Source of the DNA: Lacticaseibacillus zeae DSM 20178 = KCTC 3804
Lineage (GTDB): Bacteria; Bacillota; Bacilli; Lactobacillales; Lactobacillaceae
DNA: 64,000 bases
Direction of reading: 5' to 3'
NCBI RefSeq assembly: GCF_000260435.1
Contig: NZ_BACQ01000050.1
Location: 55,084 to 119,083, forward strand
A model generated the notes under the pieces. The model ran no database searches, had not been told where the DNA came from, and saw nothing but the letters and a program-made list of their open reading frames with translations. A program made the position numbers and the translations under genes. Positions 36,393-44,259 of the stretch are shown here, in pieces. Positions within the stretch are counted from its first letter, which is position 1; each line of letters opens with the position of its first letter.

Positions 36393-37382
36393 TTACTGAC
36401 GTGGAAATGCATCCGCAGTCGTACTTGTGAGAAGGTCAGCCATTTTTGAGCCGGCCAAAATCTCTTTTGCCTGCTGCATGACTTCTTCAACGATGTCCTG
36501 ACTGCTTTCTTCGCGCTTGACCAAACCGGAAATTTGACCGGCCATGAATGAACCATGATCGCGATCGCCTTCCAGAACAGCTTTACGCAAACTGCCATTA
36601 CCTAATTCTTCAACAGCGGTAAAGTCAGTCGTACCGGACAAGGCGATTTCCTTTTCCAGTTTCAGGTAGTTACGACTCATCGGGTTTTTCAGCACGCGGG
36701 CTGCATGACCGACATACATACCGGTAACAAGCGTATCCACGTCTTTCGCCTTGATCACCGCATCTTTATAGTTTTGGTGAATCCGGCTTGAAGTTGATGT
36801 CAGGAAGCGGGTGCCCATTTGAACGCCGATCGCACCCAGGCTGAGTGCGGCCGCAACACCGCGACCATCGGCAATCCCACCGGCCGCAACAACCGGAATA
36901 TCAACGGCATCAACGACTTGTGGCACCAAGGCCATGGTCGTGATACTGCCAATGTGACCGCCGGATTCCATGCCTTCAGCAATCACACCGTCCACGCCAT
37001 CACGCGCCATGCGCTTGGCCATAGCAACAGACGGCACCACCGGCATCACAACGGTGCCATTTTGCTGGAGCCGTTCCAGATAGCGGCTAGGATCGCCGGC
37101 GCCTGTGGTTACCAAGGCAACCTTGGCATCAACAATGACATCAATAACCTGTTCGACAAAAGGCGATAACAGCATCACGTTCACAGCGAACGCCTTGTCT
37201 GTCATTGATTTTGCAACTTCGATCTGTTCCTTAACCCACGAAGCAGGGGCATGACCGGAGCCAATGATACCAAGACCACCGGCTTCAGAAACCGACGCAG
37301 CTAATTTACCGTCAGCAACCCATGCCATGCCGCCTTGAAAAAGCGGATACTTAACGCCTAAGCGTTCCATTAATGGACTCAT
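36393..37382 (-). CDS. fabK: Enoyl-ACP reductase II (FMN-dependent)
   Basis: 329 residues of the nitronate monooxygenase/FabK TIM-barrel family. The N-terminus is YPLFQGGMAWVADGKLAASVSEAGGLGIIGSGH, and the flavin-binding blocks include GMESGGHIG and PVVAAGGIADGRGVAAALSLGA. It performs the final reduction of each elongation cycle; no FabI is seen in the operon, so FabK is presumably the enoyl reductase, which would imply low triclosan sensitivity. It lies 23 bp after acpP. Confidence 0.93.
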   Translation of the reverse strand: MSPLMERLGVKYPLFQGGMAWVADGKLAASVSEAGGLGIIGSGHAPASWVKEQIEVAKSMTDKAFAVNVMLLSPFVEQVIDVIVDAKVALVTTGAGDPSRYLERLQQNGTVVMPVVPSVAMAKRMARDGVDGVIAEGMESGGHIGSITTMALVPQVVDAVDIPVVAAGGIADGRGVAAALSLGAIGVQMGTRFLTSTSSRIHQNYKDAVIKAKDVDTLVTGMYVGHAARVLKNPMSRNYLKLEKEIALSGTTDFTAVEELGNGSLRKAVLEGDRDHGSFMAGQISGLVKREESSQDIVEEVMQQAKEILAGSKMADLLTSTTADAFPRQ

Positions 37383-37405
37383 TGGCCCACTCCTCTCCAG
37401 TTGTC

Positions 37406-37645
37406 TTAAGCTTCGGTCTTTTCAGTGATGAAGTTTACCAGATCAGCAACCGTTTCGATGCTTTCATCGGTTTCGATCTTAACGTCGAATTCGTCTTCGA
37501 TTTCGTTGATGATTTCGAAAATGTCCAAGCTATCTGCATCCAGATCATTCTTGAAGTTGGTTGTCAACGTAACATCTTCAGCGTTTTTGTCCAATTGGTC
37601 AGCAATGATGTTTTGTACCTTAGGCAATACTTCTTCGTTTGTCAT
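37406..37645 (-). CDS. acpP: Acyl carrier protein
   Basis: 79 residues, strongly acidic. The 4'-phosphopantetheine attachment Ser is in DLDADSLDIFE (canonical DSLD). The start ATG has AAAGGAG upstream. It carries the acyl chain between the enzymes encoded around it. Confidence 0.95.
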   Translation of the reverse strand: MTNEEVLPKVQNIIADQLDKNAEDVTLTTNFKNDLDADSLDIFEIINEIEDEFDVKIETDESIETVADLVNFITEKTEA

Positions 37646-37713
37646 GTTAAAATGTTCTCCTTTAAATTAAGTGGTTTGACCGTTTTTTCGGTCAGTCTAC
37701 TGGGATATTCGAA

Positions 37714-38673
37714 TTAATACGTCATAATCAGCGACCCGACTGATAAGCCGCCGCCAAAACCGCTGAGGACCAATTTCTGCCCCCGTTTCAGGCGACCGCT
37801 TTCAGCTAATTGTGCCAACAGAATCGGCACGCTGGCTGCGCTGGTGTTGCCATACTCATCAATGTTGATGGGAAACTTGTCGGCAGTAACTTTCAGTTTT
37901 TTGTTCACGGATTGAACAATGCGGGCATTTGCTTGATGAAGCAGGAACCAATCGATATCATCCGTGGTCATCGCCGCTTGATCCAGCGCTCGCTGAATCG
38001 ACCGTGGGACTTCACTGATGGCAAATTGGTAAACCGCCCGGCCGTTCATTTTGAAATAAGCTGAAGGTTCTTCAGCCGCATCCGCAAACGGACTTTGATT
38101 GCCTTGAGCCCCAGCTGACAGTACCATCTCGGTATCGCCGAAGCTTTTGAGGTCAACTGCCTGCACCGGCGCGCCTTGATCACTGATCAAAACGCCACCA
38201 GCACCATCAGCGAACAACACTGCTGTGCGGCGATCATGCCAATCAACCAATCGGGAAAGCACTTCGCTTCCGATGACCAAACCTTGATGAACCGTCGGGC
38301 TGGTCATCAGTCGATCGGCAACGTGCAACGCATACTCAAAACCGGCGCAGGCAACGTTGAGATTAAATGCAAATGCATGATTTGCATTAAGTGCTGCTTG
38401 CAGGCGATTTGCCTCGGCCGGGGTTGCATAGTCCGGGCTCATGGTCGCCACGATGATGAAATCAAGCTGGTCGGCACTCGTCGCCGACTTCGTCAAAAGC
38501 TGCTGGGCAACATCATACGCTAGATCAAAGTTACGCTGATCGGTGACCACATGGCGGGTTTTAATCCCCGTACGTTCTCTGATCCAACTGTCAGATGTAT
38601 CCATAAATTGACGTAACTGCTCATTTTCAACACGCGTGGCAGGTACCGAATAAGCACTGGCCAGAATCTCCAA
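37714..38673 (-). CDS. fabH: 3-oxoacyl-ACP synthase III
   Basis: 319 residues of KAS III. Catalytic Cys is in NLNVACAGFEYAL, His in FLLHQANARI and Asn in YGNTSAASVP. It starts each chain by condensing acetyl-CoA with malonyl-ACP. It follows fabT by 15 bp in the same operon. Confidence 0.94.
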   Translation of the reverse strand: MEILASAYSVPATRVENEQLRQFMDTSDSWIRERTGIKTRHVVTDQRNFDLAYDVAQQLLTKSATSADQLDFIIVATMSPDYATPAEANRLQAALNANHAFAFNLNVACAGFEYALHVADRLMTSPTVHQGLVIGSEVLSRLVDWHDRRTAVLFADGAGGVLISDQGAPVQAVDLKSFGDTEMVLSAGAQGNQSPFADAAEEPSAYFKMNGRAVYQFAISEVPRSIQRALDQAAMTTDDIDWFLLHQANARIVQSVNKKLKVTADKFPINIDEYGNTSAASVPILLAQLAESGRLKRGQKLVLSGFGGGLSVGSLIMTY

Positions 38674-38688
38674 GACGGGGCCTTCTTT

Positions 38689-39138
38689 CTAATGACGATA
38701 TTCGTCAATAAATTCATTGAGATTATCCAGCGCGCGTTCGATCAACTCGATTTGCGGCTCGGTAAATCCTTTAACAAAACTTGCAACCATTTTCTGGTGA
38801 AAGGCAAGGTGGGCGCGATACATTAGGCGCCCTTTGCGGCTAAGTCGCAGATTCACGACCCGTTTGTCCGACTCAAGATGCAGTCGTTCGACATACCCTT
38901 TGCGTGCCAGATTGTTAATCGCCACACTTAGGGTTCCTTGCGTCACATGCAGCTTTTTGGCCACATCACTTGAGCTGGGTGTCGCATGAATACCAATCGC
39001 ATCAATGGTGTGCATTTCTTTAATACCTAAATCCCGGAACTGACTTTTGCGCAGTTCCTCTTCTTCCATTCGTAGGATATCTGAATAAACGCGAATGAGT
39101 TTATCATTAATCCGCTTGACGCTTGGCTTTTGGGACAT
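38689..39138 (-). CDS. fabT: FabT, MarR-family repressor of fatty-acid synthesis
   Basis: 149 residues from the ATG at 39138, which follows GGAGG; an upstream in-frame start has no ribosome site. The winged helix (TPSSSDVAKKLHVTQGTLSVAINNLARKGYVERL, wing ESDKRVVNLRLS) is typical of MarR/FabT. In streptococci and lactococci, FabT with acyl-ACP represses the fab operon. TTTGA-TCAAA palindromes at both promoters here fit that role. It is the second gene of the operon it would control. Confidence 0.9.
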   Translation of the reverse strand: MSQKPSVKRINDKLIRVYSDILRMEEEELRKSQFRDLGIKEMHTIDAIGIHATPSSSDVAKKLHVTQGTLSVAINNLARKGYVERLHLESDKRVVNLRLSRKGRLMYRAHLAFHQKMVASFVKGFTEPQIELIERALDNLNEFIDEYRH

Positions 39139-39155
39139 TGGTGTGCCTCCATGTA

Positions 39156-39203
39156 CAACTGATTTGAAATTCAAAGTATCAGTTGAAAAAAAAAGCCTGT
39201 CAA
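39156..39203 (-). promoter_or_regulatory. fabT promoter with FabT box
   Basis: On the minus strand: -35 TTGACA (39198-39203), 17-bp spacer, -10 GATACT (39175-39180). TTTGAAATTCAAA (39163-39175) overlaps the start region and matches the FabT operator pattern; outer arms CAACTGAT/ATCAGTTG extend it to about 30 bp. Confidence 0.7.
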
Positions 39204-39208
39204 GTGAA

Positions 39209-39646
39209 CTAAGCATTTGCTTCTACCACAAAATGCAATTCTGCGTGGCAGACGAGCTCATCACCGATACTGGCGGTCGTGGTGACCACCCCCATGTTCG
39301 CCCGAACCTTGCCCATTTTGACTGCCAGCGTCAAAACGCTACCAGTCGGGACAGGCTTCAGGAATTCTGTTTTGCCGATACTTGCCAGATAAGCGGTTTT
39401 ACCGGCAAACTTTGGTGATTTCAAAATCAGGATTGATGCCGCTTGGGCCAGCGTCTCAATAATCAACGTCGGCGGCATGGTTAACTCGCCCGGCAGATAA
39501 GCAACCAGATGATCCTCTGCCACGCTGACATACTTCTCCGCGACAATGGATTCATCCGGTACTAGTTCGGAGACCCGATCGATATAGAACAAAGGATAAC
39601 GATTCGGAATCAGCGTCTGTATGGTTGAGGTATCCAAAGTTGTCAT
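39209..39646 (-). CDS. fabZ: FabZ/FabN-like hydroxyacyl-ACP dehydratase (first copy)
   Basis: 145 residues from the ATG at 39646, which follows AAAGGAGG. It is a hot-dog-fold dehydratase with LIPNRYPLFYIDRVSEL, but the active-site block is AYLPGELTMPPTLIIETLAQAASILI, diverged from the usual GHFPGNPIMPGVL. In particular the His-containing GHFPG reads AYLPG. The first position of lactobacillar fab operons often carries a dehydratase with isomerase activity (FabN/FabZ1) for making unsaturated chains. That role is an inference here. No FabM or FabA was seen, and cfa nearby needs unsaturated substrates. It is the operon head with a ~140-base leader. Confidence 0.85.
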   Translation of the reverse strand: MTTLDTSTIQTLIPNRYPLFYIDRVSELVPDESIVAEKYVSVAEDHLVAYLPGELTMPPTLIIETLAQAASILILKSPKFAGKTAYLASIGKTEFLKPVPTGSVLTLAVKMGKVRANMGVVTTTASIGDELVCHAELHFVVEANA

Positions 39647-39789
39647 AGCCTCGCCTCCTTTAACCACGATCGCAATTGAGCACTTGCAGAAAAGATTATC
39701 TTGTCGCCAAACAAAACAAAAACTTCCGCTTGGATCAGGCGCTCACATGCTTTCGCTCTTTTGTCCAACCAGATTAATTGGATGTTCAA

Positions 39790-39819
39790 AGCATATGCAG
39801 AACTGTTTTGATTGTCAAA
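39790..39819 (-). promoter_or_regulatory. Main fab operon promoter with FabT box
   Basis: On the minus strand: -35 TTGACA (39813-39818), 17-bp spacer, -10 TATGCT (39790-39795). TTTGATTGTCAAA (39807-39819) covers the -35 and closely matches the FabT operator consensus. Repressor binding would exclude polymerase. Confidence 0.75.
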
Positions 39820-39982
39820 CCTTTTTCGCCTATATTCTTTTGTGAGAATATAGGCACAAGCGAATGAAGGCGGTCCCAGATAACTTTGTTGTGGGATTTA
39901 AGGCATGCCATAAACTGTGAACGGATACAAAAAATAATTTTTGAAAAATTGAGTTTTTGCGGCCCGCTTTTCTGACCAAAAT

Positions 39983-40021
39983 AAAAAACGCGATGACCGT
40001 TGCAAGACATCCGATCACCGC
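39983..40021 (-). terminator. Terminator of the adh-hydrolase operon
   Basis: GCGGTGATC pairs imperfectly with GGTCATCGC, followed on the minus strand by TTTTTTATTTT, about 45 bp after the hydrolase stop. The rest of the 400-bp gap 39647-40065 shows only the fab promoter. Confidence 0.55.
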
Positions 40022-40065
40022 TAAAAATATAATTTTTTTGGTTAGAATTCACTTGTACTGATCAA

Positions 40066-41034
40066 TTACCGGCGGCTAAGTGCAGCGCGCAACCGACTAT
40101 CCTTCAACTTCAAGCGAATAATGGTGCCCACTTTTTCGGGGTCGTCGATCCACGGCTCATGGCCAGCACCATTAATGGTCACCAGTTCGCCATGTTGCAC
40201 CACTGCCGCAATTTCCTGACCTAACTCTGGCCTTGCAAGCGCGTCATTCGTGCCCCAAATAAGGGTGGTGGGTACGGAAAGGTGCCGTAGTTGGTCTTCG
40301 CCAAGGCCATTATGGTTTTTCTCTGAATTCATGCTGCGCAACAAGGACAAGGTCGATACCGCGTAATTCGGTAAGTGGTCAAAGGCGTAGACGCACGCGG
40401 CAAAGCTTTGCGGCAACTTGCTGACCGCCACTGGATCAGTGCCCATGCGGTGAAGCGGTCCCCATGCGCGCTTGGCAGATTTTGGGATCTGGCGCTTCAT
40501 AAACCACTGCCCCAAGCCCGGCATCATCGCCATCTTGAGCACACCAGGCGTTTTGGTCATTAACATCCGCCCCGGATTGCCTAAAAGAATCAGCTGGTCA
40601 ACGCGTTCTGGATGCACCAATGCAAACCAAGTTGCCCAATGTGCGCCCATGGAATGCGCAATAATCGGCGCCGATTTCAAGTCAAGCTTGTCCATGATTT
40701 GGCCGATTAAATCGACTGCAAATTGGTGTACATCCACCTGTTCATGATCAAATCCGTCACTTAAGCCCCCACCTGGCCGTGCCAGCACAAACAAGTGATA
40801 ACCGGCCAGTTGCGGTAAAAGCGGCGCAAACGGGTAAGGATCGCCGGTATTGCCGGGAATGATAAGCACAGGATCCCCATGGCCGAATTCAAGCACTCTG
40901 ACTCGCAAATCGTCTGGTGGCAATTTAAACCAACGCGCCTTGGGTTTCAGGTTAAAATCGGCCCATAGCTGGTTTTCGGCGTTGCGCGCTGCCTGAAAAG
41001 CGACTGAATCATGTTCAAGAATCGGTTGCGTCAC
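40066..41034 (-). CDS. Alpha/beta hydrolase
   Basis: 322 residues of the alpha/beta hydrolase fold. The oxyanion-side motif VLIIPGNTGDPYPF, nucleophile elbow IAHSMGAHW and terminal His in GAGHEPWIDDP are visible, with Asp in WGTNDALARPE. No N-terminal signal is evident, so it is probably cytoplasmic. It is the last gene of a MarR-led operon with an alcohol dehydrogenase, suggesting a role in an ester/aldehyde detoxification set. The substrate is unknown. Confidence 0.82.
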   Translation of the reverse strand: MTQPILEHDSVAFQAARNAENQLWADFNLKPKARWFKLPPDDLRVRVLEFGHGDPVLIIPGNTGDPYPFAPLLPQLAGYHLFVLARPGGGLSDGFDHEQVDVHQFAVDLIGQIMDKLDLKSAPIIAHSMGAHWATWFALVHPERVDQLILLGNPGRMLMTKTPGVLKMAMMPGLGQWFMKRQIPKSAKRAWGPLHRMGTDPVAVSKLPQSFAACVYAFDHLPNYAVSTLSLLRSMNSEKNHNGLGEDQLRHLSVPTTLIWGTNDALARPELGQEIAAVVQHGELVTINGAGHEPWIDDPEKVGTIIRLKLKDSRLRAALSRR

Positions 41035-41081
41035 AAACTTTCCCCCTCGTCAATCATCAAACAATCAACCAAAACCATCAG

Positions 41082-42278
41082 CTATGCCGTTAAGCCGTCA
41101 GTCATCGCGGCTTGATAAATGGCTTTGACATCTTCTTCCGACAACGGCACATACGCACGTGTCTCGAGTCTGGCATTGGCCACAGCAGCCGTCGCCATCG
41201 CATCAAAGTGGCGTTCATCGGCAATGCCGACTTCCGGCAGTGTCATCGGAAAGCCTAAATGCTGGATCCAGTCAAAGGTCTCGTCAATTGCCGCTTGCGC
41301 AACGGCATAAGTTTCGTCCCCTTCAAGATCCCAGACATGGCGACCAAAGCGGGCAAACATCTCGGCCGTTGTCGAATCCTTGGTCAACGCATATTCCATC
41401 CACCGCGGGGTTAAAATACCCAGACCGACACCATGCGTAATATCATAATAAGCCGACAACTCGTGTTCAAGGCTGTGCACGGTCCAACCATTTTCGTTGG
41501 CAACGCTCATGACACCATTAAGTGCCATCGTCGCACTCCACATCAAATTAGCGCGCGCATCGAAATTGTCCGGCTCTTTAACCGCAATCGGGGCCCACTT
41601 AATCACCGTTCGCATGAGGCCTTCCATCATACCTTTGCTAGCGTCATTGTTTTTAGAGCGATCAAAATACTGTTCAAGCAAATGACTGAAAATATCCATC
41701 GAACCGGCTGCGGTTTGGCGATGCGGAACGGTATAAGTCAGTGTTGGATCAAGAAACGACACCGCTGGGGTATTCGGTCCGTTGGTGCCAAGCTTTTCAT
41801 GGGTTTCCGGATTGGAAATGACCGAACCACTATTCATTTCACTGCCGGTTGCGGCTAAGGTCAAAATGTCCACGACCGGTAACTGTGGCAACTTGTGCCG
41901 GGTCACACCGCGATCTTTGACCAAGTCCCATGGGTCGCCGTCATAAAACTTCGCGCTGGCGATGACCTTGGCTGCGTCAATTACCGAGCCGCCGCCGACT
42001 GCCAGCACCACTTCGACGTCGTTATCTTTAACCAATTTCTGGCCTTCGCGAATCGAAGCAATTTTAGGATTGGGTTCAATCCCCGGCAATTCGGTAAGTT
42101 GCAAATCTGCGAGCAAACCTTTTACCGTATCGTAAAGTCCGGATTTTTTGATTGAGTGTCCGCCATAAACAAAAAGAACCCGCGAACCAAATTGACTCAC
42201 AGCATCGTGCAGTTCAACGTCAAGCCGCCCTGTCCCAAAGCGAATGTCAGTGGGATTTTTAAACCGAAAGTTCTTCAC
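41082..42278 (-). CDS. Iron-dependent alcohol dehydrogenase (BDH/YqhD type)
   Basis: 398 residues from a GTG at 42278 (KNFRFKNPTDIRFGTG) preceded by GGAGA; the longer start at 42389 overlaps the rhodanese gene and has no ribosome site. Nucleotide-binding GGGSVIDAAKVIA, and metal ligands in the region SLEHELSAYYDITHGVGLGILTP, mark the iron-dependent family, subgroup of butanol dehydrogenases/YqhD. It would reduce aldehydes with NAD(P)H. It lies between the rhodanese-like and hydrolase genes in one operon. Confidence 0.9.
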   Translation of the reverse strand: MKNFRFKNPTDIRFGTGRLDVELHDAVSQFGSRVLFVYGGHSIKKSGLYDTVKGLLADLQLTELPGIEPNPKIASIREGQKLVKDNDVEVVLAVGGGSVIDAAKVIASAKFYDGDPWDLVKDRGVTRHKLPQLPVVDILTLAATGSEMNSGSVISNPETHEKLGTNGPNTPAVSFLDPTLTYTVPHRQTAAGSMDIFSHLLEQYFDRSKNNDASKGMMEGLMRTVIKWAPIAVKEPDNFDARANLMWSATMALNGVMSVANENGWTVHSLEHELSAYYDITHGVGLGILTPRWMEYALTKDSTTAEMFARFGRHVWDLEGDETYAVAQAAIDETFDWIQHLGFPMTLPEVGIADERHFDAMATAAVANARLETRAYVPLSEEDVKAIYQAAMTDGLTA

Positions 42279-42372
42279 AGTGCCATCTCCATTTCTTTCA
42301 CCTGTTATCAATTTAATTGTACCTTTATTGCGATTGAAATAGAAATGTTGTTGGTGCTTTAAAATTTCACTT

Positions 42373-42738
42373 TTATTGAACCGGTTCAACTGGCAAGTTC
42401 ATCCCTCGCCATCCTTCTAGGGCACCTGCGAGTTCAAATGCTTTAAAGCCGTGCGTCAGTAAAATAAGCAGGGCTTGTTTGCCCAAAGTCGTCCCGGCTG
42501 TCCAGTCGTAAACGACATATGTTTTGTCATGATCGAGTTGATCAACCTGACTTGCGAGATCTTTTACAGGTAACGCATGTGCCCCTTTAATTTGAACTTT
42601 CTTTGCTTGAGCTGGAGCATTTCGAACATCCAAGATTTCATAGGTGTCGTCTCCCGCGTTCAAGGCTTTAAGGACGGTGAAATGGTCGATATAAAGACTT
42701 AGGTATGTTTTTAGCAAATCAATTTTAGCTTGTTCCAT
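42373..42738 (-). CDS. Rhodanese-like protein lacking the catalytic cysteine
   Basis: 121 residues. The rhodanese pattern is clear: EILDVRNAPAQAKKVQIKGAHALPV and the C-terminal FELAGALEGWRGMNLPVE. At the catalytic loop, however, it reads VVYDWTAGTTLGKQA where active enzymes have a Cys-centred loop (VVYC). It is therefore probably an inactive, binding-type rhodanese domain. It lies 23 bp after the MarR gene, and the two are probably cotranscribed. Confidence 0.8.
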   Translation of the reverse strand: MEQAKIDLLKTYLSLYIDHFTVLKALNAGDDTYEILDVRNAPAQAKKVQIKGAHALPVKDLASQVDQLDHDKTYVVYDWTAGTTLGKQALLILLTHGFKAFELAGALEGWRGMNLPVEPVQ

Positions 42739-42761
42739 GGAGATGAGCCCCTTTCTGTCTG

Positions 42762-43259
42762 TTATTGCGTATCTGGCAATAACTTATCCAATAAATGATT
42801 GAGTTGAACCTGTTCATCGTGAGTCAAATGTCTGAATAGGTGATTGACAGCTTGATAATTCACCGGTAAAAACCGATCGAGCAATTCCGCACCTGCATGT
42901 GTCATCTGTATAAGCGTTGCGCGTTTGTCTGCAGCTGTTGATACTTTTTCAACCAAGCCGCTTTTGACCATTCCTCTGACCAGTTTGCTGGTCGTCGCCT
43001 TTGTTGCACCAAGTTTGGTTGCCAACGTTGTAATACCCAACGCCTGTGGCTGATTGTGATAAAGAAACATTAAAATCAAAAATCGCGACTCAGTCAAACC
43101 AAAGCGATCCAAAACCCGTTGGTAATCGGCAGCAACTGCACGAAAACAGGCACGAAAATTCAAAAAAGTTAAAACCGATTGCGTATCTACATCGGGATAA
43201 GCTTTGCGCATAAGCTCAAGCCGATGTGCATCCGGTCGGTCAGTAAAGTCAAAACTCAC
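42762..43259 (-). CDS. MarR-family regulator of the adh operon
   Basis: 165 residues. A MarR winged helix spans ~residues 60-125 (ALGITTLATKLGATKATTSKLVRGMVKSGLVEKV, wing TAADKRATLIQMT). The start is GTG at 43259 after GGAGG. It heads a four-gene unit (MarR, rhodanese-like, alcohol dehydrogenase, hydrolase). A perfect 24-bp palindrome lies between its -10 box and ribosome site, the expected operator for autoregulation. The ligand is unknown; an aldehyde or oxidant is plausible from the neighbours. Confidence 0.9.
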   Translation of the reverse strand: MSFDFTDRPDAHRLELMRKAYPDVDTQSVLTFLNFRACFRAVAADYQRVLDRFGLTESRFLILMFLYHNQPQALGITTLATKLGATKATTSKLVRGMVKSGLVEKVSTAADKRATLIQMTHAGAELLDRFLPVNYQAVNHLFRHLTHDEQVQLNHLLDKLLPDTQ

Positions 43260-43272
43260 AAGTCATCCTCCT

Positions 43273-43326
43273 ATATTGTTAGCCGGCTAACAATATGATT
43301 ATCTGCTGTATTGTTCATCGTGTCAA
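43273..43326 (-). promoter_or_regulatory. MarR operon promoter with 24-bp perfect palindrome
   Basis: On the minus strand: -35 TTGACA (43321-43326), 17-bp spacer, -10 GATAAT (43298-43303). The palindrome at 43273-43296 is centred on GTTAGCCGGCTAAC and ends 14 bp before the start codon. Confidence 0.85.
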
Positions 43327-43483
43327 GCACGAAGGAAAGTTTGTGTGCCATCTTTTTTAAATTTAACTTATTTGCCACGTGCAGTGACACAGAGTTTTGT
43401 GACTGCCAGAGCTAGACGATTTCGACTCGTTCTATTTTCGGCGGAAATTGGGCTGCCCTTCACTTTCTATGACGCGCTCACAA

Positions 43484-43513
43484 CAAAAAAAGCCCGACCA
43501 AATAGTCGGACTC
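43484..43513 (-). terminator. Terminator of the small gene at 43530
   Basis: TCCGAC/GTCGG stem with a TATTT-type loop, followed on the minus strand by GGGCTTTTTTT; 17 bp after the stop codon. Confidence 0.7.
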
Positions 43514-43529
43514 AGAGGTAAAACTCGTT

Positions 43530-43781
43530 TTAATGGCTGACTTTGACGGCATAAACCACATGTATCGGCGTTGACCGAACACGTAATAGTCGAGCTGCCT
43601 CCTGGTTGCCATGCGCGGCACGAATACACAACATGCGCCGTGCCTGTTTGGCCACTAGCAGTGTCGGAAAGTCTTTAGGAAATAATAGTGCAAATAACGC
43701 TTCATTCGACGCGCCAATCAATGATAAGGGACACCTTTCTGCTTGCTGAATTTGTGCATAGTTTAGCATGTTTCTTTGCAA
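43530..43781 (-). CDS. Small protein of unknown function
   Basis: 83 codons from 43781, or 79 from the second ATG at 43769 (MLNYAQIQQAERCPLSLIG). No good ribosome site precedes either start. The sequence is basic and Ala/Leu/Arg-rich with two cysteines and no membrane segment. A strong intrinsic terminator directly after the stop is the best argument that it is a real transcript. I recognise no family. Confidence 0.45.
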   Translation of the reverse strand: MQRNMLNYAQIQQAERCPLSLIGASNEALFALLFPKDFPTLLVAKQARRMLCIRAAHGNQEAARLLRVRSTPIHVVYAVKVSH

Positions 43782-43998
43782 GCGCCAAGGGGGTATTTGA
43801 TTTTTTTGTTATTTAAGTTAATTACATGATGCTAACAGTGGGTTTCTGTAAGTACATCCTGCAAATCTTCAGTATATTGAGCTTCTTAACTTTGTTCAAA
43901 GATTTAGAAACAGCTTCCATCATTCAAATTCGGTTAGCAACTGTGACGTCATTTTAACTGGGTATTTATCACAACACCGGTGGCCCAGTTGATTCTTA

Positions 43999-44027
43999 TT
44001 GACGGTATACGCATCAACCTATAGACT
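43999..44027 (+). promoter_or_regulatory. Candidate toxin mRNA promoter
   Basis: -35 TTGACG (43999-44004), 17-bp spacer, -10 TAGACT (44022-44027). The transcript would have a ~130-base structured leader. The rest of 43782-43998 shows nothing I can assign. Confidence 0.5.
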
Positions 44028-44128
44028 ATGTTTACGGCCTAGAAAAGGACTAATTACCCTTTTTCTTGGTCTAGCGGATTGGATGGCACCCACCCCTCAA
44101 CATTTTTTGAGACGTGGAGGTGAGGGCC

Positions 44129-44194
44129 ATGCCAAATTCAGGAGACGAAAGGGGTTCGCCGCGTTGGATGTGGCGTCGATTATCATCGCGCTAA
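44129..44194 (+). CDS. Possible leader ORF overlapping the toxin
   Basis: A 21-residue basic frame, MPNSGDERGSPRWMWRRLSS and one Arg, starting 8 bases after GGAGG. It ends inside the toxin frame. The GGAGG is partly paired in a hairpin with CACCCCTCA (44091-44099). Such leader frames couple translation in some type I toxin mRNAs. It could equally be untranslated. Confidence 0.3.
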   Translation: MPNSGDERGSPRWMWRRLSSR

Positions 44195-44259
44195 GCATAC
44201 TGATTACCAGTAGCGCTAAAGCGTACGCGATAATCAAAAAAGCTAACCGTCAAAGTTAG
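44164..44259 (+). CDS. Candidate type I toxin, 31-residue hydrophobic peptide
   Basis: TTG-started frame (44164) preceded by AAAGGGG at 9 bases. The peptide has a single hydrophobic span (VASIIIALSILITSSAKAY) and a basic tail (IIKKANRQS), the plan of membrane-acting type I toxins. Its stop codon lies inside a hairpin that is the terminator of a convergent RNA from the other strand (44358 promoter). Its own transcript has a second terminator at 44288-44322. The architecture matches Fst/Lpt-like RNAI-RNAII loci; sequence similarity to Fst is not obvious. Identification rests on layout. Confidence 0.6.
   Translation: MDVASIIIALSILITSSAKAYAIIKKANRQS

Noticed and set aside
39786..40052. 88-codon minus-strand frame upstream of the fab operon
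   Set aside because: No ribosome site, overlaps the fab promoter and the terminator of the preceding operon, and has no recognisable family.
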